From contig VWND01000008.1 in NCBI GenBank assembly GCA_009599575.1, positions 434,001 through 498,000 on the forward strand: 64,000 nucleotides of DNA, given 5' to 3'. Position 1 is the first letter of the stretch; the number at the start of each line of letters is the position of its first letter. The position numbers were made by a program, and so were the translations under genes. This DNA is from Blumeriella jaapii. Its lineage: Eukaryota > Ascomycota > Leotiomycetes > Helotiales > Drepanopezizaceae. Positions 45,169 through 56,435 of the stretch are shown here, piece by piece. The notes under the pieces are model-generated. The model was given only the letters and a program-made list of their open reading frames with translations, was not told where the DNA came from and did not search any database.

Positions 45169-47151
45169 ATGAAAGAGGACCTAGACACCGATGTGAGTGC
45201 TCCCGGCTCCAAGCCGCCTCGAGCTTTGAAGTGCTGATGCATGCATGTTGCTATAGCAGCTTCGGAGGTTGGAGATGGAGTTGGGAACGGCGATTTATCC
45301 GGGCACAGAGATCATGACGGACGTGGGCTCCTATCGCTTCGTCAAAGCCATCAATGGGGATCATACGGTTCTTGTTCCGCAACCGAGCAACGACGAGCGT
45401 GATCCTCTGAACTGGAGTTCGACGCGGAAAGGCTTGACAATATTCTGCATAACCCTGATGACTTTTGCGCAGGGTTTCGGCCCTCTGTCACTCGTAAGTC
45501 TGCCCAAAAGAAGCCCGTTGGTTTTGGCATGTAGTAATCGTGAAGTAGGCGCCCATGCTTCGTGACTACGCCAAAGCCTTTGACTCGACGCTCGCGGATG
45601 TCGTCCAATTTACGGGGACGACCATCCTAACGCTAGGTTTTAGCAACTTTATCTGGACGCCCATCCAGACTTGCTTCGGTCGTCGACCCGTCATCATCTT
45701 TTCGACCTTGATATGTTTCGGGGCAAGTATTTGGTGCGCGGAGGCCAAGTCTTATGGCAGTTACATGGGGGCTTGCGTGTAAGAACAACCCCGAGTCCTG
45801 ATGTTGACCGAGTGATTGCTTATTTTTCATAGCTTGACCGGAATCGGTGGAGGGCCAGGACAGGCCTTGCAGCCTACCGTGATCGCGGACGTGATCTTCC
45901 TCCATGACAGAGGGAAGTACAACGGCCTGTTCTTCGCCTCGGATTTTGGTTCGCACATGGTTTGTCCCTCAACCCAATGGGGTTTGCCATGCTAACCACA
46001 CTGTGGGTAGGTTGGTGGCATCGTCGCCGGACACATGGCCGAGAAGTATGGCTGGAGGAGCTTCTGGTGGTTGAATGCAGCCATCCTTGCCTTCTCGGTG
46101 ATATGCTCTATCTTTCTCTTCCCAGAGACCAGGTTCAACCGAGTCATCGACCCGAATCAGAGGATGATAGCTGCTTCGCAATCATCCACGACCGGCTCCA
46201 GAGAGGAGGTAAAAGATATAACTTCTGCAGCTGGCCCTGCCAATCCTGAAATTATGGCGCCCATGCCATCTCAAGACAAGTTCGAGAGCGTGGATCGTGG
46301 GCACATACACACACATGAGGATCTCTGGCTGGGTCGCGGAAGCCCATCAAAAGCGCAGTGGAAGCTTGCACAGCCATATGAAGGGGACATCTTGAAGATT
46401 ATTCTGACGCCCTGGAAACTTTTCGCATTCCCCATCGTCCTGTTCGCATCGTTCGTCGTATCCTGGAGCGCCTCCGCCACCCTTACTGTGAATGTGACAC
46501 AGTCTCTAGCTTTCGGTGGTCCACCATACAATTTCAGCAGCGGGAAAATCGGGCTCTTCAACCTCGCTCTTCTGGTTGGTGCCATCATCGGCCTTTTTAC
46601 CGCGGGTCCACTAAGCGATTATATTGCTGCGAGATTGACGAAGAGGCAGCGAGGCATTCGAGAGCCTGAAATGAGACTGTGGACGATAATTCCATACGCC
46701 GTCATCATGATCATTGGCCAGCTTGTTTTGGCTTTCGGTTACGAGTATAAGTGGGATTGGAAGGTATGTTGCTACCTTGAGGCACTTCACGCAGAAGTGC
46801 GCAATAGTCGAAACGCGGAAGCTGACCCCCGAGTAGGTCATTGTGATGATCGGCTGGACTTGCTCGGGCATCCAGGTTGCTGCGCTTCCGGCTATCGCAT
46901 CAACATATGCTGTAGATTCCTACAAATCTGTTACTGGCTCGCTGTTCATCGCCATCACCATCAACAAGAATCTCTGGAGCTATGGATTCACGAAGTTCAT
47001 TACTCCTTGGATTGAGAGATCGGGATACATCCCACCCATCATGATGAACATGGGTTTGACCACTTTCTGGTGCTCTGCTGGGATCCTGTTCTGGTTCTAT
47101 GGAAAGACGTTCCGGAAATGGACCAGCAATTCGAAGGTACACAACATGTAG
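45169..47151 (+). CDS. MFS transporter, DHA1 drug:H+ antiporter-like
   Basis: Six exons: 45169-45192, 45257-45493, 45549-45778, 45833-45959, 46011-46763 and 46837-47151; introns of 64, 55, 54, 51 and 73 nt with consistent phases. The product is 561 aa. A cytosolic N-terminus carries the common fungal motif ERDPLNWSSTRK before the first membrane helix. Twelve helices can be traced, with the family loop GRRPVIIFSTLICFGAS after helix 2 and GIGGGPGQALQP in helix 4. A long cytosolic loop of about 85 residues (about 250-335) separates the two halves; GPLSDYIAAR marks the second-half repeat of the loop motif. Proton-coupled export of drugs, polyamines or metabolites is typical. The substrate cannot be read from sequence. 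No biosynthetic genes adjoin it. Confidence 0.92.
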
Positions 47152-47970
47152 AGTAAAGAAAGGGCCAACGCGGAAAGTAAAAGCAGCATTAGAATTAGAG
47201 AGATGACACGCGCAAAGCCGAAGAATACGGGGAAAATAGAGAGAGTGACAAGATGAGCATGAGATGGATGTACTGTGCCTTTGCGAGTACATCTCAGGTA
47301 CTGTACTGTACGTAGTAGGTATGTACTGTAAGTGTGTACTTCTGTCCGGCTAAGAGATATATATAAATACACACCGACATATAATTGTGCATGTATCTGT
47401 ATATCTGTATATCTGTATATCTGTATATCTGTATATCTGTATATCTGTATATCTGTATATCTGTATATCTGTATATCTGTATATCTGTATATCTGTATAT
47501 CTGTATATCTGTATATCTGTATATCTGTATATCTGTATATCTGTATAGATGTGTAAATGTATAGATGTGTAAATGTACATACACATACTGTATGTGTATT
47601 TGCACTTGTTTTGTGCTAATTTGTATAATTATATTTATAGATTTTTACCCTATGATATGTTTTTATATTTACGTGAGGCAGATTTCGAATCGTAGATTAG
47701 TCTCTGGAAACAGACATCCAGCAGAGGACAGAGCTACCTCTATCATCCCGGGAAGCACAGGAAGAGAAACTGTATGGAGCACGAGAAGTCTGATGGACAG
47801 GAACGAGAGATGTCGATTACAGGCAGGTAGTCACGTGCAGGCCCAGCCGTGTCGTGCATCAGTGGTCACGCGAGGCTGAGGAAGTCATTGATATATTTCT
47901 GTTCAAGCGAATTTCGAAATCCGCACAGAACAAACCTCTCTGCTTCGTCTATCCTTCCCCACGAAATGCC
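47152..47970. other. Intergenic region with 8-bp satellite
   Basis: Contains GTACTGTAC motifs at 47300-47330, a (CTGTATAT)n array listed separately and a likely 5' leader for the gene at 47971. An upstream in-frame ATG-like codon at 47854 is not preferred as the start. Confidence 0.6.
47393..47546. repeat. 8-bp tandem repeat (CTGTATAT), about 19 copies
   Basis: About 154 bases of nearly perfect CTGTATAT units, ending in two ATAGATGTGTAAATGT repeats. The reading frames across it (ISVYLYIC, DIQIYRYT repeats) are artefacts of the repeat. Confidence 0.97.
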
Positions 47971-48943
47971 ATGAATCGATTACCGGCCTCATTGTTCCGC
48001 ATCCTTCGCGCTCAACGGCCTCAGCCCCTTGTCCAACGTCGGAATTTCAACCTATGGAACACGGTCGCTGGTGGCGCGTCTTCCAGGTATCTTCACAAGA
48101 AGATCTTGGACTTTGAACCTGCGTCTGGACTCTACCCGCCACCCGAGAGCACTACCTTCGAGCTTTTGCAATACCATGATGCTGGGAAACCAACATTGAG
48201 CAAGGTGACCGTTGCGGAGTACTTGAAAAGCATTGCCCGGTCGGGAACGATGCTCGTGCCTAGGGAAAAGCGACCCGATGCAGTCTCTCCTAATGGGACA
48301 GAAGGGCCGAAAGCCCAAGAAGCAATGGTCCGACGTTATATTCTGAAACCTGTGAAAGTGCCCACAGGCAATTCCATCTTGAGCAATAAGAAGACGAACA
48401 AGTTTAAATACAAGCCTGCTCACCAATATCATTTGGTACGCTAACATGTCCACATTGTGGAAGCTTTCTTTTCCTCCAAAGCTGCGCTAATCCCTCGGAC
48501 AGACCGTACCTCTCGCTAAGGGGTATTTCGAGATAACCCTAGGGAGAATGTATGCTGCCTTGGAAAGCGGTCGAACCGTCGAAACACAGGTACACCTGAA
48601 ACGTGGAAAGGGAAAGAAAAAAGACGAACCAGACCGTGCCGAATTCTGCCAGATGCTCGCAGACAACATACATCTACGACCAGATGTCATACTTGCTACC
48701 ATGCCAGAGCTCGCAAGAATAGTGGTCGATCCGCAGACCGAATATACCCTCTGCGGTTGGGTCTTGAAGTCTTTGAAGAACGCAACAGTCACTGTACCGA
48801 ATTACTCGAAATCTTTCGATCAGATTAGACGCAGGGCCATTGAACAACATCTACGCGGAAATCACCTACTGCTAAGGTCGAGGCTCAGTCCCCCAGGCCC
48901 TAAGGTGGCTGATAATTTATCGTCAAAGGAATTGGAGTGGTAG
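47971..48943 (+). CDS. Hypothetical protein, probably mitochondrial, 301 aa
   Basis: Two exons, 47971-48435 and 48503-48943; a 67-nt intron (GTACGC...GACAG) in phase 0 joins HQYHL to TVPLAKGYFEITLGRMY. The N-terminus (RLPASLFRILRAQRPQPLVQ, then RRNFNLW) has arginines and no acids in its first 30 residues, typical of mitochondrial import. The central part has conserved-looking runs VRRYILKPVKVPTGNSILSN and YFEITLGRMYAALESGRTVE. A basic stretch KRGKGKKKDEPDRAEF follows, then an ordered C-terminal half with MLADNIHLRPDVILATMPEL. The layout recalls mitochondrial ribosomal or translation factors, but I cannot name the family; that role is inference. Confidence 0.8.
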
Positions 48944-49278
48944 TGAATAGAGGGTAGTAGATGGTGGGAAGGCCGCGAAAAGGAGACGTCTGGAAATCTG
49001 TCCCTTTTCAGCATTCGTCTCCTTCGGACCGAGCCAGGCCATGTCCGCATCCTATGGAGAACGCATCTCAGGCTATCGGTCTACCGGACAACAGTTTTCT
49101 ATATGGACAAGTAGAAGTTTCACATCTGATTCAAGAACAAGGAGTTCTTATATGGCAACTCGAACTGAGTGAGCCTCGCTCAGAATTGGACCTATCTGTA
49201 TTGCTACGTACCAAATCTCATCGGTGGAGCTCATTTTCTACTCGCTCAACTTCTTCTCCCCGAGTTCGAACGCTCAGA
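48944..49278. other. Short intergenic region between convergent genes
   Basis: 335 bases between two 3' ends. Nothing recognised. Confidence 0.7.
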
Positions 49279-49617
49279 TTACGTCGGGTCAGTCGTCACT
49301 GGGCCCTCAACCTTCCTTCGAGCAGCACCCTCAAGTCGATCCAGATTTTCTCTGGCTTCCCGATTAGCATTCCTCAATTCTCTCCGCTCTCTCGCTTCCG
49401 CATCTTTCACAGCCTGTCCAGTCTCGTGGGCTCTCTGTCCAATTTCCGACGCCAAATCCTTCACCTTGTCGCCAAACATATGTCCATACTCCTTCGTCTC
49501 TCTCGTTGAGTCTTCTGCTGCACTGTCCTTGTGTGCTTGCAGGTCCTTCCCGACCTCTCTGGCTTGTTGTGCAAAGTGCGTGATCTCGGTAGCCAAGTTC
49601 TTGAGCTTGCTTTCCAT
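49279..49617 (-). CDS. Small helical LEA-like protein
   Basis: Single exon of 112 aa starting MESKLKNLATEITHFAQQAR. Almost the whole chain is predicted amphipathic helix rich in Ala, Glu, Lys, Arg and Gln, with loose 11-residue periodicity (KDLASEIGQRA, ETGQAVKDAEA, RELRNANREA). It has no cysteine and no signal peptide. This resembles group 3 LEA or apolipoprotein-like stress proteins, which protect membranes and proteins on drying; similar small proteins can also be coiled-coil scaffolds. A role in stress tolerance is inference from composition. The stop is followed on the gene side by plain sequence, and upstream lies a (TAG)n run and a dispersed repeat. Confidence 0.65.
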   Translation of the reverse strand: MESKLKNLATEITHFAQQAREVGKDLQAHKDSAAEDSTRETKEYGHMFGDKVKDLASEIGQRAHETGQAVKDAEARERRELRNANREARENLDRLEGAARRKVEGPVTTDPT

Positions 49618-50685
49618 AGTGGCTTCAGAAATCTTCTTTTTCTCCTACAGTAGTAGTAGTAGTAGTATTGATTAACGTCTAGCGGAGGGCAGCCATAACT
49701 CGGTCTGCCTTCCTAGGACCTCCCAGGGGGTACGGAGACGTGCTAAGCTAAGGATTTAAATACAAAAGTACGACCCCGAAAGCAGTTCGTTTTAATACAG
49801 CTATTGCTGCTGTCGACTACGCCTTTCGCCGCCCTTTGCGATGGTCCGTCAGTAAAAAGGTATGAGCGTAAAGCTCTGGGTTTAAACCCAAGGATTGTGC
49901 ATCCGGCACCGGTCAAAAATATGGCCTGTCAATCGCGTGAAAACGCAAACATAGTATGACCAATAGGCTTAAAAGGAAAAATAAAACAAAACAACAAAAA
50001 AAAGGAGAAACTAGAAACCAAAAGGCCTTCGATGTTTTTGAAGATTACAAAGTATATACGTATTAAAAGAGTAAAAACCACGATTGGGGAAAAGCTTTTT
50101 TAATACGCATATCCCGGGTCTCTGATCCCGCGGTATCGCAGCTCTTTTGTAATCTTGAAAAGCACTTTCAGAACTTCGAGTTGGCGGCGCCGAGTTGTCT
50201 CTCGAACGCCTGTTTTGTACGCGTTAAACGCGTGTATTCCACCGGCACTTTTTCCTTCGTCAAATATGCTGTCGAGTCGGTTGTGTTCGGTAAGGACGGT
50301 TGTTCGAAGGCGCTGTACCGGGTTTTCGATAGTCGAGCTGATTTTTATTTTCCGCCTTTTCCCTTTAATACAATCCTTTTGGAATTCTTAGTAGGTATGC
50401 CCTCGTCAGGTAGATCGTAGTATTGTGTGCGTAATCGTAAAAATGGTCCGGATCGCTGGTAAGGAAAATCTTTTCGAAGTCGCCACGTGTCGATTGCTCA
50501 ATTTTGGCTTTTCCGACACCTTTCGAATGCAACGGCGCCTTTCTGCCTCAGGAGAAAAGCGTCAATTGCAGTCGAAAGGGCGGAAGGTTCGTACCAGGCA
50601 CCACGTACAGGTATTGAGTCTAGCCCGCTTTTTCTCCTACAACGCACCCGGAATGTTGTCTTTTGGAACTCTAGGAGCCTGGAAG
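49618..50685. other. Intergenic region dominated by a dispersed repeat
   Basis: A (TAG)n microsatellite (49650-49668) abuts the left end of a repeat copy described separately. From 50235 to 50685 no gene is supported on the + strand. Confidence 0.6.
49671..50215 (-). repeat. Dispersed repeat, copy 1
   Basis: The segment 50021-50215 is nearly identical to 57319-57517 in the same orientation. A weaker match extends left to a shared TTAACGTC (49672 and 57132), passing through GACGTGCTAAGCT and GAAAGCAGTT. Read on the - strand, the right end encodes FERQLGAANSKF and a stop, and copy 2 has the same peptide with two Ala-to-Val changes. Both copies have a microsatellite just outside TTAACGTC, (TAG)n here. 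This suggests 3' parts of a decayed transposon on the - strand; the class is unproven. Confidence 0.75.
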
Positions 50686-51447
50686 TTAGCTGAGGGCCAC
50701 CATGGTAGAAGTATGAGCGGGAAGATAGCAGGAGTTCCCTTTGACATACGGATCCGGTCTTCGCGCCCGCCTAACGCCAGCGAAACGATCTGGGGTGCTT
50801 GCTTGTAACTCCATCTTCACTCCTTCGTACAAAGCCTCGCCCATCACCACAACATCGTAAACGTCGAGATCGCAACCGGGCCGACTGAAGTCCCGCTCTC
50901 GCTGCTAGATAAATTCCCGGACGCGCTTCCACTCCAGCCGGTAGAACTTCAGTCGACTCGGCAAGCCTGAGCCTCTCAGAAACGTCAGGATCCCAGCGAA
51001 CACGGTATTGATAGCTCCGAAGACGGTAACAGCGCCGTGACTCCCACCCGCAGCTCCCAGCGCCGTCAAGGCCGCGGCGATGACTATCTGCATGCCGAGA
51101 TACCCGTTGATGAGCAGCGAGAAGTATTTGTGGTCGATCTTGGCGGATTGCTCTTTGCGCACCACGCGTGCGTAGATTCCCAAGTTCGGAGCCGGGCGAG
51201 CGACGGAGCTGAAGAAGCCGTGGCTGTGTACCATTGACGGTCGAGAGAGGATACCCGTGAGGTGCCGGAACAGATTCAGCTTGTCCGTGGGGTCCAGTTC
51301 AGGCCGGCCGTAGATATAGTGTGCGGGAAGAAGTCGGAGCGTCGAAGGTGCTGAATTGCCCTGCTGGGCTGGCGTGCGTTCGACATCTTGCACGTGATTC
51401 TGCCTGCTAGGAAAGACCATCTGGAGGAGGTTCTTCAGAGAGTCCAT
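50686..51447 (-). CDS. Fungal SLATT-domain protein with an in-frame TAG
   Basis: The ATG at 51447 opens 180 codons ending at TAG 50905-50907. The same frame then continues without stop for 72 codons to TAA at 50686-50688. The first part has GRPELDPTDKLNLFRHLTG, then VVRKEQSAKIDHKYFSLLI and two membrane helices (about 108-133 and 139-157: NGYLGMQIVIAAALTALGAA, VTVFGAINTVFAGILTFL). It ends GSGLPSRLKFYRLEWKRVREFI. The continuation, QRERDFSRPGCDLDVYDVVV..., looks coding (arginine-rich helix, conserved-looking MGEALYEGVKMEL). This is the fungal SLATT family (two-helix membrane domain linked in bacteria to nucleotide-sensing conflict systems). A single G-to-T change (GAG to TAG) would explain the stop. 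Alternatives are a real shortened protein, readthrough or a sequence error. No intron removes the TAG cleanly. Confidence 0.8.
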
Positions 51448-52213
51448 GGTGCGAATTTCAGAGGCAAGCAACATGCAGCTGTATTGTGTATTATGTATCA
51501 AGTACTGGAGTAACGACATAAATATAAGAATCGCAGAAAACGAACAGCAAAGAGCAACGACACAACAGAGGCGCGAACGATGAAGAAAACCCGCATGAGA
51601 AGTCCAACGTATCTGGACAGACTCGCCTGCTGATCGACGAGCTTGACGTGGGTTCTCTTCCCATGCACTCCGCTTTTCCAAAAGGGCGAATAGAGTTAAA
51701 GACCATCGCTGGTTTGGAAGGGGTTATGCCCTTCGACAAACAGAATCTAGCTAGTTGTGCAATTCTGGGGGGGAGGGGTTTCTTTCACGTTGGGCTAGAA
51801 TAAGCGTATATTGAAACCAGACGCGTACTGAACCGGATAAGATAGGTCACTGGAGTGAGTAAGGTAACTGAGATAGATAAGACCGCATGCATGGGTAGGT
51901 GAAGTAGGTAAAGCGCCTGAGGCACCTACATGGGTAAGCGAGGCGAGAAAGCAAAGTAAACAAACACCAGAGCTATCGAGATCCGAAACGCAAGCGACGT
52001 CCCGTCCCATCCTGTCATGTCACATCAAGTGATAAGATGCGCTAGGTCTGCTCTCGATTCAGTTCATTTGTTCATTCATTCATTCATTCATGCATCACAC
52101 GACAATTTCACAATCGCTTCCACTTCTCCCCTAACCAGGGAAGAGAAGAAAGCGACGAAAGCAATGACCAACCGACCATGCCTCGCACCAGATCGTCATC
52201 ATCTTCCAACCAC
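51448..52213. other. Intergenic region
   Basis: Upstream of the SLATT gene and downstream of xanthine dehydrogenase. An upstream in-frame extension of the SLATT frame to 51681 exists but reads like leader sequence. GGTAAGTAGG-like and TTCATTCATTCA repeats (52068-52090) are present. Confidence 0.6.
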
Positions 52214-55200
52214 CTAGATAGCGATGAAAAAGCTCTTCTCCCCCTCTCTCGGCTCCACCACCGCCCGCTTGATGATGGGATCCACGCAACTCATCCTAAT
52301 CCTTTCCGGCGTCGCCGGGCTCTCTAGCCTCAGCAACCCATCCTCATCCGCACTGCTCTTCCCATCACCCGCGAGCGTCGCATTCACCCCATACTGCGCC
52401 CTCGCGGCCTTCAGCGCGTCGCGGATGGCGAAGAAGACGGCGCTGCCCAGGAATAGCGGCGGCTCGCCAACGCCGCGGCTCCGCTGCACCGTGCGCAGGT
52501 TCTCCCACGCGACGTCCTTCAGCAGCGAGACGTGAAATTGTTGCGGGATGTCACGAAAGCCGGGGATCTTGTAGGCGCCGGGCCCACGCGTCGCGAGCTG
52601 CCCGGCCAGGGGCCCGCCGCGGAACCAGAGGCTCTCCTCCGTCGTGAAGAGGCCCATGCCCTGCACGAAGGCGCCCTCGATCTGGCCGTAGTCGATGGCC
52701 GGGTTGATGGAGCGGCCAACGTCCATCTTGATGTCGGCGCGCAGGCAGGTCCAGTCGCCGGTCAGCGTGTCGACTTCCACTTCTGCGGCCGCGACGCCCT
52801 GTGTGAAGTAGTAGAACATCATGCCGGTGTTCGGACCCCATGTGTAGCCAATGTCGGGGGTCTTGTAGAAGCCGTTGGCGGAGAGATTCACGCGGTCGAA
52901 GTATGCTGCGCTAGCGAGCTTGCTCATGGGTGCGTCTTTGCCCAATTTCTCGCGGTATGGTGCCAGTCTCTCATTGATCTGGGCGCACGCGTTGTATATT
53001 GCATATCCATTCAGATCAGAAGATGCCGATGCTGCAGTTGAAGATGTGTTTGCCACGGTGTTGGTGGCTGTCTCTGAGATGAAGACGTCTTGCAAAGGAA
53101 CCCCCAAAGCTTCGGCAGCAATCATCGTCATCTTGGTGTGTAATCCTTGACCCATTTCAGTTCCTCCATGGGCTACGAGGACGGAGCCGTCGTGATAAAT
53201 GTGAACGAGAGCACCGGCTTGGTTAAGGAAGAGCGCTGTAAACGAGATACCGAATTTGGTAGGAATCAAAGCAAGACCTCGCTTCTTCCACTTGTGTTCG
53301 GCGTTGAACTTGATAACAGCCTCTCGTCGCTCAACGTAGCTCGACTCTTCTTTGACCTGCTGATACATGAGGGGTACATGCCAGTCCTTCAAACTCTTCA
53401 AACTGGGTTAGACTGTAGTAATGCCAAGATAAGAGTAAGTCACGTACCTGGTTGAAGTGCGTTTCCTCATTCGGCTTGTAGAAGTTGATCTCTCGCAACC
53501 TCTCCACGGGTATATTCAGTCGATCCGAAATCTCCGCCATGTAAGACTCAGCAACAAAGAGACCCTGGGGTCCCCCAAAGCCTCGGAATGCCGTATTACT
53601 CATGGTATTTGTCTTCGCAAGTCTACCTCGAACGTCGACATTTGGAATAGAATAACATCCATCGATGTGCGATAGCGCTCTGTCACATACAGCGGCACTG
53701 AGGTCTTGCGTCCAGCCTGCATTGCAGAAGACGTCGGCATCCAAAGCTTGAAGCTTGCCATCTTTGTTGACTGCAACCTTCCAGCGGGTGAGGAAAGGAT
53801 GTCTTTGGCCAGAGGTTACCATATCTTCGTCCCGATTAAGCATGCAACGCACAGGGCGTCTAGTCTTCTTGGCAGCAAGAGCCACGATTCCAGTAAGCTG
53901 GATTGAACGAGTCTCCTTGCCTCCAAAGCCACCCCCGAGACGCTTGACCTTCGCTACGACTTTGTTGGCCGCGACATCGCAAACCTGAGCAACGTATGTT
54001 TGACTATTGGATATCAGCACCGTCTAGAGATACGGGGAATCATACGCACGTCTCGGTAGGATTTTGGGTACTGGCATAAATCTCCATTTCCCCATCCTCA
54101 GGCTTGGGCACAGCAACAACGGCATTCGTCTCGAGGTAGAAATGCTCCTGTCCACCCATCCTGGTCACTCCAGTGAAAACGTGATCCGCCTTCTCAAAGG
54201 CTTCTGCCACATTACCCTTTTTTATGTACCGGAAATGCTGGAAGAAACTCTCCTTCTCGATAGCCTCCTCGATAGTGAAAATAGCAGGTAATTCCTCGTA
54301 TTCAACTTTCACAAGCCTAGCTCCAGCCGAAGCATGAGCCGCACTATCGGCAAGCACGATTCCAATCGGCTGACCAGCAGTGAAAACTTTATCGACGGCA
54401 AAGAACGGTTCATCGCAGACGGGCGAGCCCCAAAAGTTGGCTTTGGGCGATGGCATGTCCGTGTGGTCAAGATATCTCACAACACCCGGGATTTCCATTG
54501 CTGGCTCAGAATCAACAGAGAGGATCTTGGCGTGCGCTTTCGTCGACAGGACGAGACACCCGTACAGCTCGTTTTTCTGAACAGGAATATCGTCGGTGTA
54601 CTGAGCCTCTCCCGTGGTTTGCTTCAGAGCCGCAACATGAGGGTTGGCCTTTCCGAGAATGTTTTGCTGGTACGCAACAGTCGCAGCGCCATCCTCTCTA
54701 CCCATCGAGACTGATCTCTCAATCTCGGGAATAACCTCTTGGTCCAGGTTCGCCTCTTCCACGTCAAGCTTGGAGAGGACATCGTGGTAGAAACGATAGA
54801 AGAAGCCAAGAGCTAGAGACTTGCGGTAGGTCGCCATGCCACCGGGAACGCCAAATCGGAGATCAAAATCCTGCTCCAATGCATTCATGGTTCCCTCGAG
54901 GGTTGCCGGATCCGTGAAAGACTTACCCACAAGGTAAACCCCAGCTTTCTTGGCCGCAACAGTCGTAGGAGCCATGCCACCGTAAGCGAGGACAGCACTC
55001 TCAACGACATGCGAATCGCTAAGCGACACTCGAAGAGCAGCATTGACAATGGCGATATCATCATCCTTCCTCTTCGCCTGTTTGTAAGCTTGGAAGAATT
55101 CTCCCTTCGTGCGCGTCACGGGGATTCGAATGCTCGCAATAATTGCATCTGGGGGCAGCGCAGTCGTCCTGTACCCCTTGAAGAACTGCGACATGGGGAT

Positions 55201-56435
55201 CTTAGTCTCGCTATCTAGAGATCTGGCCACGATGGTAGCATCAGAGGCAACGAAGACAGGGTTGAGATCTGAAATTGGAGAGGCGGTCGCGAGGTTACCA
55301 GCTGGCGTGCCAACATTTCTGATTTGGCGTCCAGCAAAATATCTCAGCTGCTTATGAATTGCTGCAAAGACTTGACCTCTTACTGGACCATAGTGCTCAA
55401 CGGCTTTCAGGGCAATGGCCTCCAGATCTGTGAGGATGACGTTCCCACCTATCTCTAAGTGATCATCCTTGAATGTGAACTGCCGTAGCTCGGGGATGTC
55501 GCCCACAAACACGGAGGCAGTATATTGCATGCCCTTAAACTTGATCTCTATCTGCGTCTCGGTCGAGCCTCCAATGATCTTGGCTGAAGGGTACGCGCTC
55601 TTGATCTCTAAGAGCTGTTCCAGAGTCACAGGTCGATACCACCTCTTTCGCTTGTCCCAAACGCTAGAGGCCTGAACTCGTACTTGGTGAGAGAAGGCGG
55701 GAAAATCAGCTCAGTATCAGGGTTGTACTCGATGAATCCGGGCGGCGTAAAGCGCTTGATAGGTTGGTCATCTTCGACCTCATATTTACAGCATCCTCCA
55801 GCACCGTCCCCTTTCTCCATGCAGCACCCACCACCACCGTTGGCCTTTGCCTTCCCGCAGGATTTCTCCGCGCTGAATGTCTGCGCCGCATCAAGAATCG
55901 GCCGGTAGCCAGTACACCTGCACAAGTTCCCGTCGAACGCCTCTTCCACATGTTGCTCCGAGGGACTGGCATCGTTTCGAAGAAGAGCATACAGACTCAT
56001 GACTATGCCCGGAGTGCAGAATCCACACTGGCTGCCGTTTCCCTTGGCGATGCGCTCTTGCGTAGGATGCGGCCTCTCTGTATTCCCGATACCTTCAATG
56101 GTGATGACATGCTTGCCGTCCACCGACACCAGCGGTGCCAGACAGGCGTTGACGCTGGCGTGGTATATCTTCTTGGTCGTCGGGTTGTATTGCGAGACGA
56201 CCACGGTGCAAGCCCCGCACCCTCCCTCTGCACATCCAAGCTTCGTGCCGGTGAGCCCAATGCCCCGTAGGTATTCGAGAAGGGTAGTTTCAGGGTCGAT
56301 GTCGTCGAGAACGACTCGTGTGCCGTTGAGGTAGAAGCGGAGGGTATCGTCGTAGGCACTTGTAAGGGAGGAGAGCGAGTGGGTGGCGGGGTTTGATACC
56401 GCCGGGTCTGGTCGCGACACTGCGCTCGGCGCCAT
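52214..56435 (-). CDS. Xanthine dehydrogenase (purine hydroxylase), frame broken once
   Basis: Exons: 56435-54050, 54003-53448 and 53395-52214; introns of 46 nt (joining NPTET to QTYVAQV) and 52 nt (joining HFNQ to SLKDWHVPLMY). Full reading would give about 1374 aa, normal for the family. Domains in order: [2Fe-2S] domain with C68, C73, C76, C98; second cluster with C137, C140, C172, C174; a Cys/Gly-rich linker (about 190-225); FAD domain (KIIGGSTETQIEIKFKG, GNLATASPISDLNP); and molybdenum-cofactor domains (GGQEHFYLETN, GGFGGKETR, AFRGFGGPQ, catalytic Glu in RGVGEPP). It oxidises hypoxanthine to xanthine and urate, in the cytosol, in purine breakdown. Near 55655 one base is missing: the frame ending FRPLAFG and the frame starting KRKRWYRPVTLEQL are one base apart. 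It is either a real lesion or a sequence error. Confidence 0.93.

Noticed and set aside
49851..49920. Stem-like GGGTTTAAACCC segment resembling a tRNA arm
   Set aside because: No cloverleaf; it is a short palindrome inside the dispersed repeat.
52532..53041. 169-codon + strand frame
   Set aside because: Antisense to the molybdenum-cofactor domain of xanthine dehydrogenase in GC-rich sequence.
55654..55673. A 20-nt GTACGAG...CTCTAG segment that would repair the xanthine dehydrogenase frame if spliced out
   Set aside because: Far below the shortest intron seen here (46 nt), and removing it would delete the conserved KYEFRPLA segment.
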